From Azospirillum sp. (lineage in GTDB: Bacteria > Pseudomonadota > Alphaproteobacteria > Azospirillales > Azospirillaceae): a stretch of 64,000 bases of DNA. The DNA is taken from the NCBI GenBank assembly GCA_027486405.1, contig JAIXPD010000049.1:113054-177053 (forward strand). Reading direction: 5' to 3'. A program made the position numbers and the translations under genes. The first letter of the stretch is position 1. Each line of letters opens with the position of its first letter. A model generated the notes under the pieces. That model had not been told where the DNA came from, searched no databases, and worked only from the letters and a program-made list of their open reading frames with translations. Shown here piece after piece: positions 51,717 through 61,008 of this stretch.

Positions 51717-53114
51717 ATGGAAACCTTGTCCGCTCTTCTCTATCTGGTCGCGTCGATCTGCTTCATCATGGCGTTGCGCGGCCTGTCCAGCCCGGAAACC
51801 TCGCGGCAGGGCAACATCTACGGCATGGTCGGCATGACCATCGCCATCCTGACCACGCTGGCCTCGCCCATCGTCCAATCCTATTGGCTGATCGTGCTGG
51901 GCATCGCCATCGGCGGGGCCATCGGCTATGTCGTGGCCAAGAAGATCGAGATGACGGCGCTGCCGCAGCTCGTCGCCGCCTTCCACTCGCTGGTCGGTCT
52001 GGCCGCCGTCTTCGTGGCGCTCGCCGCCTTCTACTCGCCGGAGGCCTATGGCATCGGCAGCGCCGGGGCGATCGCCAAGGGGTCGCTGATTGAAATGGCG
52101 CTGGGCACGGCGGTCGGTGCGATCACCTTCACCGGCTCCATCGTCGCCTTTGCCAAGCTGCAAGGGCTGGTGACGGGCAAGCCGCTGGTCTTCCCGATGC
52201 AGCACCCGCTGAACGCGGCGCTGGGCGTGCTGAGCGTGCTGCTGATCGTCTGGCTGGTGCAGTCGAACTCCACCGTCGCCATGTGGCTCATCATCATCGT
52301 GGCGCTGGCGCTGGGCTTCCTGCTGATCCTGCCGATCGGCGGGGCCGACATGCCGGTCGTCATCTCGATGCTGAACAGCTATTCGGGCTGGGCGGCCTGC
52401 GGCATCGGCTTCACCCTGCAAAACAACCTGCTCATCATCACCGGCGCGCTGGTCGGGTCGTCGGGTGCGATTCTGTCCTACATCATGTGCAAGGGCATGA
52501 ACCGCTCGATCTTCAACGTCATCCTCGGCGGCTTCGGCGGCGAGGCGGCGGGCGCGGCGGCGGCGGGCGGCGGCGGACCGCAAGGTTCGGTCAAGGCCGG
52601 GTCGCCGGAAGACGCCGCCTACATCATGAAGAACGCCCAGTCGGTTATCATCGTCCCCGGTTACGGCATGGCGGTGGCGCAGGCGCAGCACGCGCTGCGC
52701 GAAATGGCCGACGCGCTGAAGCATGAAGGCGTGACGGTGAAATACGCCATCCACCCGGTGGCGGGCCGCATGCCCGGCCACATGAACGTGCTGCTGGCCG
52801 AAGCCAACGTCCCCTACGACGAGGTGTTCGAGCTGGAGGACATCAACCGTGACTTCGGCACGGCGGACGTCGCCTTTGTCATCGGCGCCAACGACGTGAC
52901 CAACCCGGCGGCCAAGACCGACCCGGCCTCGCCCATCTTCGGCATGCCGATTTTGGACGTGGAAAAGGCCAAGACCGTCTTCTTCATCAAGCGCGGCATG
53001 GCCGCCGGTTACGCCGGTGTCGAGAACGAGCTGTTCTTCCGACCCAACACCATGATGCTGTTCGGCGACGCCAAAAAAGTCACCGAAGAGGTCGTCAAGG
53101 CCATGGAGGCCTGA
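51717..53114 (+). CDS. pntB: NAD(P) transhydrogenase beta subunit
   Basis: A 465-residue protein. About nine membrane segments fill residues 1-265, and the NADP(H)-binding domain III follows (about 290-460), with IIVPGYGMAVAQAQHALREMADAL, HPVAGRMPGHMNVLLAEANVPYD, VIGANDVTNPAAKTDPASPI and KRGMAAGYAGVENELFF. It is four bases after pntAB. The operon ends at a strong terminator. Confidence 0.97.
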   Translation: METLSALLYLVASICFIMALRGLSSPETSRQGNIYGMVGMTIAILTTLASPIVQSYWLIVLGIAIGGAIGYVVAKKIEMTALPQLVAAFHSLVGLAAVFVALAAFYSPEAYGIGSAGAIAKGSLIEMALGTAVGAITFTGSIVAFAKLQGLVTGKPLVFPMQHPLNAALGVLSVLLIVWLVQSNSTVAMWLIIIVALALGFLLILPIGGADMPVVISMLNSYSGWAACGIGFTLQNNLLIITGALVGSSGAILSYIMCKGMNRSIFNVILGGFGGEAAGAAAAGGGGPQGSVKAGSPEDAAYIMKNAQSVIIVPGYGMAVAQAQHALREMADALKHEGVTVKYAIHPVAGRMPGHMNVLLAEANVPYDEVFELEDINRDFGTADVAFVIGANDVTNPAAKTDPASPIFGMPILDVEKAKTVFFIKRGMAAGYAGVENELFFRPNTMMLFGDAKKVTEEVVKAMEA

Positions 53115-53147
53115 CCGTCGCCTCCGACAACAGGGTTTGCGGCTGTG

Positions 53148-53179
53148 GGCGCGAGGGGCTAGGCTCCTCGCGCCTTTTT
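53148..53179 (+). terminator. Intrinsic terminator of the pnt operon
   Basis: GGCGCGAGG and CCTCGCGCC form a 9-bp stem with a 9-nt loop followed by TTTTT. It lies 33 bases after the pntB stop. Confidence 0.85.
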
Positions 53180-53211
53180 CATGTTTGGACAATCTTGTGG
53201 GAGCCGTTGCC

Positions 53212-53499
53212 ATGCCCGCCTATGTGATCGCCGATGTCCGCATCACCGACAGCGCCGCCTATGAGCGTTACAAGTCGCTGACGCCCAACGCCATCGCCAA
53301 GAATGGCGGGCGGTTCCTGAGCCGGGGCGGCCAGACGGAGGTTCTGGAGGGCGGTTGGCAGCCGGGCCGGGTCGTGATCCTGGAATTTCCCGACTACGCC
53401 GCCGCCAAGGCGTTTTACGACAGCCCGGAATACAAGGAGGCGCGCGATGCCCGCAAGGACGCCGCCGATTTCAAGATGATCGTCGTGGACGGGCTGTGA
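53212..53499 (+). CDS. DUF1330 family protein
   Basis: A 95-residue ferredoxin-like fold of the dimeric alpha-beta barrel type. Signatures are MPAYVIADVRITDSAAYERYKSLTP, GGRFLSRGGQTEVLEGGWQPGRVVILEFPDYAAAKAFYDSPEYKEARDAR. Members are common in proteobacteria, without a settled function. The ATG at 53212 has GGGAG upstream. It stands alone between the pnt operon and a small reading frame. Confidence 0.88.
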   Translation: MPAYVIADVRITDSAAYERYKSLTPNAIAKNGGRFLSRGGQTEVLEGGWQPGRVVILEFPDYAAAKAFYDSPEYKEARDARKDAADFKMIVVDGL

Positions 53500-53646
53500 C
53501 CCGGTTACGTTCTGTTACACAAAGCCCGGCCGGGAGACACACAGGGGAAACACCGCGCCGGTAGAGCTTGAGGCCATGAAACGACCCGGGAAACGACTCG
53601 GCGGAGCCGCTCCGCCGGGTGGTTCCCCCTCAAGCGGAGCCGCCCG

Positions 53647-53778
53647 ATGATGGACGAGTTCGAAGACACCCCGCCCGTCGACGCGCAGATCGGTCTTTGG
53701 ACCCGCGTGATGTGCTGCGTCCTGCTGTTCGGCCTGTGGCTGTGCGCCACGTCGCTGCTTCTGCTGACGGAGGTCTGA
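53647..53778 (+). CDS. Small Cys-containing single-pass membrane protein
   Basis: A 43-residue reading frame: an acidic start (MMDEFEDTPPVDAQIGLW), then one hydrophobic segment of about 18 residues rich in Leu and Cys (VMCCVLLFGLWLCATSLLLL) and a short end TEV. GCGGAG lies upstream, but the ATG-ATG start is not backed by family evidence. The upstream bases contain GC-rich inverted repeats (about 53590-53640). It may be an uncharacterised small membrane protein, or chance. Confidence 0.45.
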   Translation: MMDEFEDTPPVDAQIGLWTRVMCCVLLFGLWLCATSLLLLTEV

Positions 53779-53804
53779 TTCGGGCGCGCGTCAGGCGTTG
53801 ATCG

Positions 53805-54644
53805 TCAGGCGTCGGTCGTCGTCGGCTTCTTGATGCCGAAGCAGTGTTCCGGGCCGGGGAAGCGGCGGTTGCGCACCTCGGACGCGTAGCTGGCCACCGC
53901 CTGGGTGACGGTGTCGGCCATCTCGGCGTAGCGCTTGACGAATTTCGGCTGGAACTGGCCAAACAGGCCCAGCATGTCGTCCGTCACCAACACCTGCCCG
54001 TCGCAAGCGGGCGAGCCGCCGATGCCGATGGTGGGGATGGCGATCTCTTCGGTGATGCGGCGGGCCAGCGGCTCCATCACCGCTTCCAACACGACGGAGA
54101 AGGCCCCGGCCTGGGCGATGGCGTGGGCGTCGTCGACGATGCGCTCGGCCACCGCCGGATCGCGCCCCAACGCCTTGTAGCCGCCCAGCGTGTTGACCGA
54201 TTGCGGGGTCAGGCCGACATGGCCCATCACCGGGATGCCGCGCGCGGTCAGAAAGGCGACCGTCTCGGCCATCTCCAAGCCGCCCTCCAGCTTCACCGCC
54301 TGCGCGCCGGTTTCCTGCATCACGCGGGCCGAGGCGCGGAAGGCCGCCTGCGGGCTTTCCTGATAGCAACCGAACGGCAGATCGACGACGACGCAGGCCT
54401 GTTCGGACGCGCGCACCACCGCCGCCCCGTGGGCGATCATCATGTCGAGCGACACGGGAAGCGTGCTGTCCAGCCCATAGACCACCATGCCCAGCGAATC
54501 GCCGACCAGCAGCAGATCGACATGTTGGTCGAGCAGGCGGGCCATGGGCGCGGTGTAGGCGGTCAGGCAGACAATCGGCTCCGCCCCCTTGCGCGCGCGC
54601 AAATCCGGCGTGGACAGGCGGGTGATCGACTTCGAAGCGCTCAT
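53805..54644 (-). CDS. panB: 3-methyl-2-oxobutanoate hydroxymethyltransferase
   Basis: A 279-residue TIM-barrel enzyme of pantothenate synthesis that adds a hydroxymethyl group from methylene-tetrahydrofolate to ketoisovalerate. The landmarks are [72 protein letters not shown] and [15 protein letters not shown]. It has no panC neighbour here. It is convergent with the small membrane-protein gene and followed upstream by rpsU on the same strand. Confidence 0.97.
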   Translation of the reverse strand: MSASKSITRLSTPDLRARKGAEPIVCLTAYTAPMARLLDQHVDLLLVGDSLGMVVYGLDSTLPVSLDMMIAHGAAVVRASEQACVVVDLPFGCYQESPQAAFRASARVMQETGAQAVKLEGGLEMAETVAFLTARGIPVMGHVGLTPQSVNTLGGYKALGRDPAVAERIVDDAHAIAQAGAFSVVLEAVMEPLARRITEEIAIPTIGIGGSPACDGQVLVTDDMLGLFGQFQPKFVKRYAEMADTVTQAVASYASEVRNRRFPGPEHCFGIKKPTTTDA

Positions 54645-54831
54645 GACGACACTTCCGGCGGCAGGGGGGGAGGATGCGTGGTGTGGGGGAGGGGAGGGCT
54701 TTCACCAAATCCCGGACACACCAAAACCGCCCACGCGATACCTCACGGGACGGTCCAGGTGCAAGACACAAAGGGGTCTTGGGCGCGCCGAAGCACGCCC
54801 CAATCGCAGGCGTCCGAAGAACGCCGAACGA

Positions 54832-55035
54832 TCAATAGCCCTCGCGTTCCATACGCTTGCGGAGAAGCTTCCGGGTGCGGCGAACCGCTTCGGCCTTCTC
54901 GCGGGCGCGCTTTTCCGAGGGCTTCTCGTAGTTGCGACGCAGCTTCATTTCACGGAAAATGCCCTCGCGCTGCATCTTCTTCTTGAGCGCGCGGAGGGCC
55001 TGATCGACGTTGTTGTCTCGGACCAGAACTTGCAC
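54832..55035 (-). CDS. rpsU: Ribosomal protein bS21
   Basis: A 67-residue basic 30S protein, [20 protein letters not shown] then [47 protein letters not shown]. The start is a GTG at 55035 with GGGTGA nine bases upstream; a longer in-frame reading adds residues not seen in S21. It is separated from panB by about 190 bp and is divergent from def. Confidence 0.96.
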   Translation of the reverse strand: MQVLVRDNNVDQALRALKKKMQREGIFREMKLRRNYEKPSEKRAREKAEAVRRTRKLLRKRMEREGY

Positions 55036-55346
55036 GTTAACCGTCACCCTTCCAAGTGAGTCATGTTGCACCTAGCAACAGACAGGCATGCGCGGCGGGC
55101 GCACCCCTTGTGTGAGACAGTGTGTAGCACGCTGTTGCGGTCTTGTGAAGAGGACTCTTTGCCAATCTGCCAAGGTTTCCGCCCAGACGCCGCGCCGCCG
55201 GTTTCACGCCGCAACAGGGGGCTTGATTGGCCTTGTCTGTCCTCTGTTCATGCCGTTTCTGCGGGCGGAAACAAGAAGTGGGTCTTTTCATCGCGGGACT
55301 CCGCGAAACAGTTGCCGCCATGGCCCCGGCTCCCAGATAATAGGCC
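55036..55346. other. 311-bp divergent gap between rpsU and def
   Basis: No gene is supported. Both promoters should lie here, but I found no convincing pair, and no repeat or hairpin stands out. Confidence 0.4.
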
Positions 55347-55889
55347 ATGGCCTTGTTGACGATTTCCCAGATCGGCAACCCGGTGCTGCGCGCGATCGCC
55401 AGCCCGGTTGCCGACCCGACCGCGCCGGAGATCGCGCGGCTCGCCGCCGACATGATCGACACCATGTTGGACGCGCCCGGCGTCGGGCTGGCGGCACCCC
55501 AGGTGGGCGAATCCCTGCGGATGATCGTGTACCGCGTGCCCGCCGCCCGGTCGGGCGGTGTGGAGATTCCGCCGACCGTGCTCATCAACCCGGTGATCGA
55601 GGCGCTGACCGACGAGACCGAGTCCGGGCTGGAGGGGTGCCTGTCGGTTCCGGCCCTGCGCGGGCTGGTGTCGCGCGTCACCCGCATCCGCGTGAGCGGA
55701 GTCGGGCTGGACGGCGCGCCGATCACCCGGATCGCCGAGGGCTTCCACGCCCGAGTCGTGCAGCATGAATGCGACCATCTCGACGGTCATCTGTATCTGG
55801 ACCGTGTGACCGACACGCGCCTCCTCGCCACGCTCGAGGAAAGCCATCACCTGACCGACGCCCTGAAACGGGCGGGAGACCCGTCATGA
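55347..55889 (+). CDS. def: Peptide deformylase
   Basis: A 180-residue metallohydrolase that removes the formyl group from new N-termini. All three motifs are present: GVGLAAPQVG (45-54), EGCLSVPAL with Cys98, and HECDHLDG with His140, Glu141 and His144. The stop overlaps the next gene by 4 bp (ATGA), a pairing with COQ9 rather than fmt. Confidence 0.96.
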   Translation: MALLTISQIGNPVLRAIASPVADPTAPEIARLAADMIDTMLDAPGVGLAAPQVGESLRMIVYRVPAARSGGVEIPPTVLINPVIEALTDETESGLEGCLSVPALRGLVSRVTRIRVSGVGLDGAPITRIAEGFHARVVQHECDHLDGHLYLDRVTDTRLLATLEESHHLTDALKRAGDPS

Positions 55890-56581
55890 CCATCGATCAA
55901 CTGCGCGACGAGTTGCTGCTCACCACCCTGCCCAACGTCCTGTTCGATGGCTGGAGCCTGCAATCCCTACGGGACGGGGCCGAACAGGCCGGATTGGACT
56001 CCACCGCGCTGCTGCGCGCCTTTCCCGGCGGTGTGGCCGACGCGGTGGCCCATTTCAGCGCCTGGACCGACGCCGAAACCCTGAAGCGACTCGACGCCGA
56101 TCCGCTCGACGGTCTGAAGGTCCGTGAGAAGATCGCGCGCGCCGTCCGCACCCATTTCGAGGTGCTGGAACCGCACCGCGAGGCCAAGCGGCGGCAATTG
56201 GCCTATCTGGCGATGCCGCAGAACATCCCGCTGGGCCTGTCGTTGCTGCACGTCACCGTCGATTCGCTGTGGTTCGCGGCGGGCGACACCGCCACCGATT
56301 ACAACCACTACACCAAGCGGGCGCTGCTGGCCGCCGTGGTCAGCGCCACCACCTTCTATTGGCTGGACGATCCGTCGGAGGATCACGCCGAAAGCTGGGC
56401 GTTCCTGGATCGCCGTTTGGCCGACGTGATGCGGGTGGGCAAGGCGACGGCGACCGTTGGCAAGCTGAACGGGCTGCTGGCGCATCTGCCCAGCCCGATG
56501 CGCTTTGCCCGTCAGGTGCGCCAGCGCAGCGCCGCCAGCGGCCTCGATTCGGTGCCGCAGACCCGCAGCGACGCGGTGTAA
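55886..56581 (+). CDS. COQ9 family protein (ubiquinone biosynthesis)
   Basis: A 231-residue protein of the COQ9 family, which binds lipid intermediates and helps the Coq7-type hydroxylase in alphaproteobacteria and mitochondria. Signatures are LPNVLFDGWSLQSLRDGAEQAGLD, VREKIARAVRTHFEVLEPHREAKRRQLAYLAMPQN, SLWFAAGDTATDYNHYTKRALLAAVVSATTFYWLDD and LDRRLADVMRVGKATATVGKL. The start overlaps def. Confidence 0.94.
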   Translation: MTIDQLRDELLLTTLPNVLFDGWSLQSLRDGAEQAGLDSTALLRAFPGGVADAVAHFSAWTDAETLKRLDADPLDGLKVREKIARAVRTHFEVLEPHREAKRRQLAYLAMPQNIPLGLSLLHVTVDSLWFAAGDTATDYNHYTKRALLAAVVSATTFYWLDDPSEDHAESWAFLDRRLADVMRVGKATATVGKLNGLLAHLPSPMRFARQVRQRSAASGLDSVPQTRSDAV

Positions 56582-56606
56582 GGAGTACAGGCTGGGGGAG
56601 GGCGGC

Positions 56607-57008
56607 TCAGCGCTCTCCCGGTCCCCCGCTGTGTGTGGGGCCTGTGCCCCGCTTGGCCGCTTTGCGTGTTTTCGCGATGGCGGCGCGCAACCCGGCTTCC
56701 AGCGCCGGGCGCGCCCAGGCCAAAAGCTCGTCCGGGTCGTCGAGCGCGGATTCGGGCGGCGGGTGGTAGGACAGCGTCACCGGCTTGTCGGCCATCGGTC
56801 GGAACGGCTCCAACCCCAGGGCCGTGTAAGCGGTGCGGTTGCCGTCATCGACCTTGAAATACAGAATCTCGTCGGACGAGACGAGCGCGAAGGTCACGCC
56901 GTCGCAGGCGATGCCATAGCCGCCAAACATGCGGCGCGCCCGCACGTCGCCCAAGCGCGACAGCGTTTCGCACAGATCGGTGACGAAATCGCTGGGCGGG
57001 CGGGCCAT
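56607..57008 (-). CDS. TfoX N-terminal domain protein
   Basis: A 133-residue protein with the TfoX_N fold: DLCETLSRLGDVRARRMFGGYGIACDGVTFALVSSDEILYFKVDDGNR and PVTLSYHPPPESALDDPDELLAWARPALEAGL. In gamma-proteobacteria TfoX/Sxy controls competence; here only the N-terminal domain exists, and its function is unknown. It is downstream of sspB on the same strand and convergent to coq9. Confidence 0.88.
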   Translation of the reverse strand: MARPPSDFVTDLCETLSRLGDVRARRMFGGYGIACDGVTFALVSSDEILYFKVDDGNRTAYTALGLEPFRPMADKPVTLSYHPPPESALDDPDELLAWARPALEAGLRAAIAKTRKAAKRGTGPTHSGGPGER

Positions 57009-57033
57009 GCAGGCACTTTTGCTTGGAACGGGG

Positions 57034-57543
57034 TTACTTTTTGCGGAAGGCGTCCAGGGTCACAACCTCGCCGCGCTTCGGTTCCTCGGCGCTGTCGGCG
57101 TGCTTGGTCTCTTCCGCGTCCTTTTCCTTGCGCTCGACCGCCGTCGGGCGGGTGGGCATCGCGGCGATCTCCGCCGATTCGGCGGGGACGACGGGCTGGA
57201 ATTGCAGGGCGAAATTCACCGACGGATCGGCAAAGGTGGTGATCGCGCCGAACGGGATGACGAGACGTTCGTGGACGTTGTTGAAGCTCAACGTCACTTC
57301 GAAATGGTGGTCGTGCACCTCCAGCCCATAATACTGGAATTGCAGGACGATGGTCATTTCCTGCGGGTATTGCGCGGCCAGATAGGCCGGGATTTCCACG
57401 CCGGGATAGGCGCTGCGGAAGGTCAGGTAGAAGTGATGGTTGCCCGGCAACCCACGCTCCGCCACCTCGGTCAAGGCTTCGCGGACGACACCGCGCAACG
57501 CGGTTTCCACCATCCGGTCGTAACGAAGCTGTTCTTTGGCCAT
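57034..57543 (-). CDS. sspB: SspB-like ClpXP adaptor protein
   Basis: A 169-residue protein of the alphaproteobacterial SspB family: YDRMVETALRGVVREALTEVAERGLPGNHHFYLTFRSAYPGVEIPAYLAAQYPQEMTIVLQFQYYGLEVHDHHFEVTLSFNNVHERLVIPFGAITTFADPSVNFALQF, then a flexible tail that ends VVTLDAFRKK, the ClpX-binding end. SspB delivers ssrA-tagged proteins to ClpXP. The tmRNA gene lies directly upstream on the same strand. The ATG at 57543 is chosen over an upstream start seven codons earlier. Confidence 0.9.
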   Translation of the reverse strand: MAKEQLRYDRMVETALRGVVREALTEVAERGLPGNHHFYLTFRSAYPGVEIPAYLAAQYPQEMTIVLQFQYYGLEVHDHHFEVTLSFNNVHERLVIPFGAITTFADPSVNFALQFQPVVPAESAEIAAMPTRPTAVERKEKDAEETKHADSAEEPKRGEVVTLDAFRKK

Positions 57544-57605
57544 GCTTGGGCGGGTCCCTGACAATCGCGTGCGCGAAACAATGATGACGAGGTTAGGTGT
57601 GGGCC

Positions 57606-57905
57606 TTCTGTTGCTAGGCGGCCCACGGCCCCACCCTCAGGCGCTAACCATCGGGGATTAGGTTTAGGCTACCAGCCGCCGTTAGGCAGCGAGGCGAGCC
57701 TGAGCAACGTTGTCATTGGCAACTATTGCAATGGCCCGATAACGGCGGAACCATGCCGAGCGAAAACCATGCCTTTACCACGCGTGTCGATCCTGTTTCG
57801 CCCCCAACGACCCCGGTCAATGACACCGGTGTGTGGTTGGTGGAGGCGCCGGGTACCGCCCCCGGGTCCACAACGCTTATTCCACAGGGCGTTTATCGCC
57901 ATAGT
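57606..57905 (-). ncRNA. ssrA: Two-piece (permuted) tmRNA
   Basis: Read on the minus strand, the acceptor piece comes first and ends CGCCTCCACCA at 57838. An intervening segment (57837-57806) follows, and then the coding piece starts GGGGGCGAAACAGGATCGAC at 57805. The seven-base acceptor stem pairs across the break (GGGGGCG with CGCCTCC). The tag frame at 57720-57682 reads ANDNVAQARLAA then TAA. It lies inside a 9-bp helix (CCGCCGTTA 57748-57740, TAACGGCGG 57684-57676), with the TAGTT-GCC resume signal just before it. The outer ends (57606 and 57905) are approximate. tmRNA rescues stalled ribosomes; the permuted form is a mark of alphaproteobacteria. Confidence 0.95.
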
Positions 57906-57924
57906 CGGCAAGCCGACGCTGCGG

Positions 57925-57953
57925 AATATAGGGGGTAAGATGCGACAAGGGAA
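57925..57953 (-). promoter_or_regulatory. Promoter of the tmRNA gene
   Basis: On the minus strand TATATT (57930-57925) is a good -10 box, and TTCCCT 17 bases upstream (57953-57948) serves as a weak -35. It fits transcription starting near 57918, just before the acceptor piece. Confidence 0.5.
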
Positions 57954-58060
57954 GGGTTTGCGTTGCGATTGGCGCGAATGAGTGGGGTGCGTCGCCTTGC
58001 GGCTTGGATTGACCGGGCGCAGCGCCTAAAGTGCGCGCCATCGAACCCCCTGGAGTCACC

Positions 58061-59002
58061 ATGCCGATCACGCCCGAGCAGCGCGACGAGATTGATCGCC
58101 TGCGCGCCGTCACCGCCACCACCCGCCGCGCCACCGTTCCGGCGCTGGAAGAGATTCTGTATCAACCGGTCGAGCTGTTGGACCACGGTTTTGTCCGCGT
58201 GGTCGATTACATGGGCGACGACGCCGCCGTGGTGCAGGCCGCCCGCGTGTCCTATGGCAAGGGCACGAAGAAGGTCAGCGAGGATGCGGGCCTCATCAAG
58301 TATCTGATGCGGCATCGCCACTCGACCCCGTTCGAGATGTGCGAGATCAAGTTCCACGTCAAGCTGCCGATCTTCGTCGCCCGCCAGTGGATTCGCCACC
58401 GCACCGCCAACGTGAACGAATATTCGGCGCGCTATTCGATCCTCGACCGCGAGTTCTATGTGCCCGCCCCCGACCAGTTGGGCGCGCAGGCGGTCATCAA
58501 CCGCCAGGGCCGGGGCGACGTGCTGGAAGGCGAAGAGGCGGCGGCGGTCCTGCGGTTGCTGCGCGAGGATTCCGAACGCGCCTACAGCCATTATGAAGAG
58601 CTGCTGAACCAGCGCGAGGACGGCACGGTCATCGACCCGGCCCGCCAGGGGTTGGCGCGCGAATTGGCGCGGATGAATCTGCCGCTGAACTATTACACGC
58701 AATGGTACTGGAAGGTCGACCTTCAGAATCTGTTGCATTTCCTGTCGCTGCGCGCCGACAGCCACGCGCAGTATGAAATCCGCGTCTACGCCGAAGCGAT
58801 GCTCGACATCGTCAAGCGCTGGGTTCCGGCGGTGTATGAGGCCTTCACCGACTACCGCCAGGGCGGGGCGCATCTGTCGCGCAACGGCCTGGACGTGGTG
58901 AAGCGCCTGTTGGCCGGGGAAGCGGTGACGCAGGAGGCCAGCGGCCTGTCCAAGCGCGAATGGCGCGAACTGATGGACCAGTTGGGCCGGTCCGAGGGGT
59001 AA
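58061..59002 (+). CDS. thyX: FAD-dependent thymidylate synthase ThyX
   Basis: A 313-residue flavoenzyme that makes dTMP using methylene-tetrahydrofolate and NADPH. The ThyX signature R-H-R-x7-S is at 112-122 ([11 protein letters not shown]), followed by [13 protein letters not shown]. Nucleotide and folate residues are in [27 protein letters not shown] and [27 protein letters not shown] lies just upstream of the ATG at 58061. A longer upstream reading is unlikely. Confidence 0.96.
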   Translation: MPITPEQRDEIDRLRAVTATTRRATVPALEEILYQPVELLDHGFVRVVDYMGDDAAVVQAARVSYGKGTKKVSEDAGLIKYLMRHRHSTPFEMCEIKFHVKLPIFVARQWIRHRTANVNEYSARYSILDREFYVPAPDQLGAQAVINRQGRGDVLEGEEAAAVLRLLREDSERAYSHYEELLNQREDGTVIDPARQGLARELARMNLPLNYYTQWYWKVDLQNLLHFLSLRADSHAQYEIRVYAEAMLDIVKRWVPAVYEAFTDYRQGGAHLSRNGLDVVKRLLAGEAVTQEASGLSKREWRELMDQLGRSEG

Positions 59003-59041
59003 GGCCCGCAAAACGAACGCCAGACGAGAAGGACACCCGCC

Positions 59042-60937
59042 ATGACGCCGGAGCAGGCCGAGGGAGCGCACCGCCAGGGCCTGATCGCGGCGCAGGCGGG
59101 GCGTCTGGATGACGCGTTGGACCTGATCGCCCAGGCGATCACCGCGCGGCCCGGCGTGGCCGCCTGGTGGGCGAATTACGGGCTGGTGCTGGAAAGCAAG
59201 GGCGACGCGCTGGGCGCCGTGCAGGCCTACGCCGGGGCGTTGAACCTGGATGGCGGGCTGACGCTGGCCCTGGATGGGCTGGTGGCGGTGGCGGCACGGC
59301 TGCGGCAGGCCGGACGCGATGATCTGGCCGAAACGGTGCTGTGCCGCGCCATCGCGCTGGTTCCAGCGGCGGCGGCGGCCACCGCCAACGCCGGGGTGCT
59401 GCGGCGCGCGCTGGGTCAGCGGGTGCCAGCGGTCACGCTGCACCGCCGGGCGGCGGCGCTGGACCCGGACAACTGGGTTCATCCCTACAATCTGGGCAAC
59501 GCGTTGGCGGAGATGGATCGGCTGGGCGACGCCGACCGCGCGTTCCGCGCCGCGCTGGCGCGCGAACCGGCGCGGGCGGAGGCGCTGGTCAATCACGCCG
59601 CCCGCGTCCTGTCGCTTCAGGGCCGGTTGGACGACGCGTTGCGGGCGGTGGAACGCGCCTTGCGTCTGCACCCCACCGCCGATTCGCTGCACACCGCCCG
59701 GCTCTATTTGATGCAGTTCGATCCGGCGCGGCGGATGGAAGACATCGCGCAAGCCCACGCCGATTGGGGCGCGCGTTACCCGGACCGGTCCGCCGCAGCG
59801 GTGGCCCCGCCCGCGCCCAAGCTGCGCATCGGCTATGTTTCCCCCGATTTTCGCGCGCATCCGGTGGGGTTCTTTCTGGAACCGTTGCTGGCGGCGCACG
59901 ACCGCGAGTCGGTGGAGGTCGTCTGCTACGCCAACACCGCCAACCCGGATTGGAAGACGGAGCGGCTGCGCGGGCTGGCCGATGGCTGGGTGTGGACCGC
60001 CGGGATGAGCGACGCCAACCTGTTGGCCCGCATCCGCGCCGACAACATCCATGTGCTGGTCGATCTGGCGGGGCACACCTTCGGCAACCGGCTGGCGGTG
60101 TTCGCCCAGCGCGCGGCCCCGGTGCAAGTGACCTGGGCGGGCTATGTCGGCACCACCGGGCTGCCCGCGATGGATTACCTGATCTCCGACAGCCGCCAAA
60201 GCCCGGAGGGGGCCGACGGTTGGGCGATCGAAGGCATTGTGCGGATGCCCGACGCCTATGTGCCCTGGGGACCGCCCGACGACGCGCCGCCGGTGGCCCC
60301 GCTGCCGATGCTGGCGAACGGCCACCCGACCTTCGGTTCGCTCAACGCCTTGTCCAAGCTCAACCCGGCGGTGGCGGGGCTGTGGGCGCGGGTGCTGGCG
60401 GCGGTCCCGAACGCCCGGCTGCTGCTGCGCACGCCCGGTCTGGACGACCCGGACCAGCGGGCGCGGGTGTTGGCGCTGTTCACCCAGGCGGGTGTCGGTC
60501 CGGAGCGGATCGTCTTGCGCGGTGGCGCGCCGCATCGGGAGTTTCTGGGTGGGTACGGCGAGATCGACGTCGCGTTGGACCCCTTCCCCTATTCGGGTGG
60601 CTTGACGACGCTGGAAGCGCTGTGGATGGGCGTGCCGGTGGTGACGCTGGGCGGCGACCGTTTTTGCGCCCGCCATGCCGTGACTCACCTGACCTCCGCC
60701 GGAATGGCGGCTTTGGCGGTGGCCGACGAGGCGGCCTATGTCGCCATGGCGGTCGCGCTGGTCTCGGACGCGCACGGGTTGGCGGCGGTGCGTGCGGGGT
60801 TGCGCGACCGGCTGGCCGCGTCCCCGGCCCTGGACGGCGTAAACTTCACCCGGGCGCTGGAGGCGGCCTTTGCCGCCATGTGGCAGCGCGCGGCGGCGGG
60901 TGAGGGGCGGGCGTCCTTTTCGTTGAGCTTTGACTGA
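59042..60937 (+). CDS. TPR-containing GT41-type glycosyltransferase (SPINDLY/OGT-like)
   Basis: A 631-residue protein. Residues 1-230 hold about five TPR units (GLIAAQAGRLDDALDLIAQAITARP and similar). The rest is the GT41 catalytic region: LRIGYVSPDFRAHPVGFFLEPLLAAHDRESVEVVCYAN, DLAGHTFGNRLAVFAQRAAPVQVTWAGYVGTTGLPAMDYLISD, then FGSLNALSKLNPAVAGLWARVLAAVPNARLLL and DVALDPFPYSGGLTTLEALWMGVPVVTLGGDRF. It could glycosylate proteins or a surface polymer; the acceptor is unknown. It follows thyX by about 40 bp. Confidence 0.93.
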   Translation: MTPEQAEGAHRQGLIAAQAGRLDDALDLIAQAITARPGVAAWWANYGLVLESKGDALGAVQAYAGALNLDGGLTLALDGLVAVAARLRQAGRDDLAETVLCRAIALVPAAAAATANAGVLRRALGQRVPAVTLHRRAAALDPDNWVHPYNLGNALAEMDRLGDADRAFRAALAREPARAEALVNHAARVLSLQGRLDDALRAVERALRLHPTADSLHTARLYLMQFDPARRMEDIAQAHADWGARYPDRSAAAVAPPAPKLRIGYVSPDFRAHPVGFFLEPLLAAHDRESVEVVCYANTANPDWKTERLRGLADGWVWTAGMSDANLLARIRADNIHVLVDLAGHTFGNRLAVFAQRAAPVQVTWAGYVGTTGLPAMDYLISDSRQSPEGADGWAIEGIVRMPDAYVPWGPPDDAPPVAPLPMLANGHPTFGSLNALSKLNPAVAGLWARVLAAVPNARLLLRTPGLDDPDQRARVLALFTQAGVGPERIVLRGGAPHREFLGGYGEIDVALDPFPYSGGLTTLEALWMGVPVVTLGGDRFCARHAVTHLTSAGMAALAVADEAAYVAMAVALVSDAHGLAAVRAGLRDRLAASPALDGVNFTRALEAAFAAMWQRAAAGEGRASFSLSFD

Positions 60938-61008
60938 CGCCGCGCCAGCGTCTGGAGCGTGAGCGACCGGTGGAGCAACGCGCGTGATGCGGGCTGAGCT
61001 TCGGCTCC

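Noticed and set aside
57726..57981. Small plus-strand reading frames across the tmRNA gene
   Set aside because: They lie on the opposite strand of a well-supported structural RNA and have no family features.
57893..60775. A 960-codon minus-strand frame opposite thyX and the GT41 gene
   Set aside because: It is antisense to two well-supported genes and has no family features.
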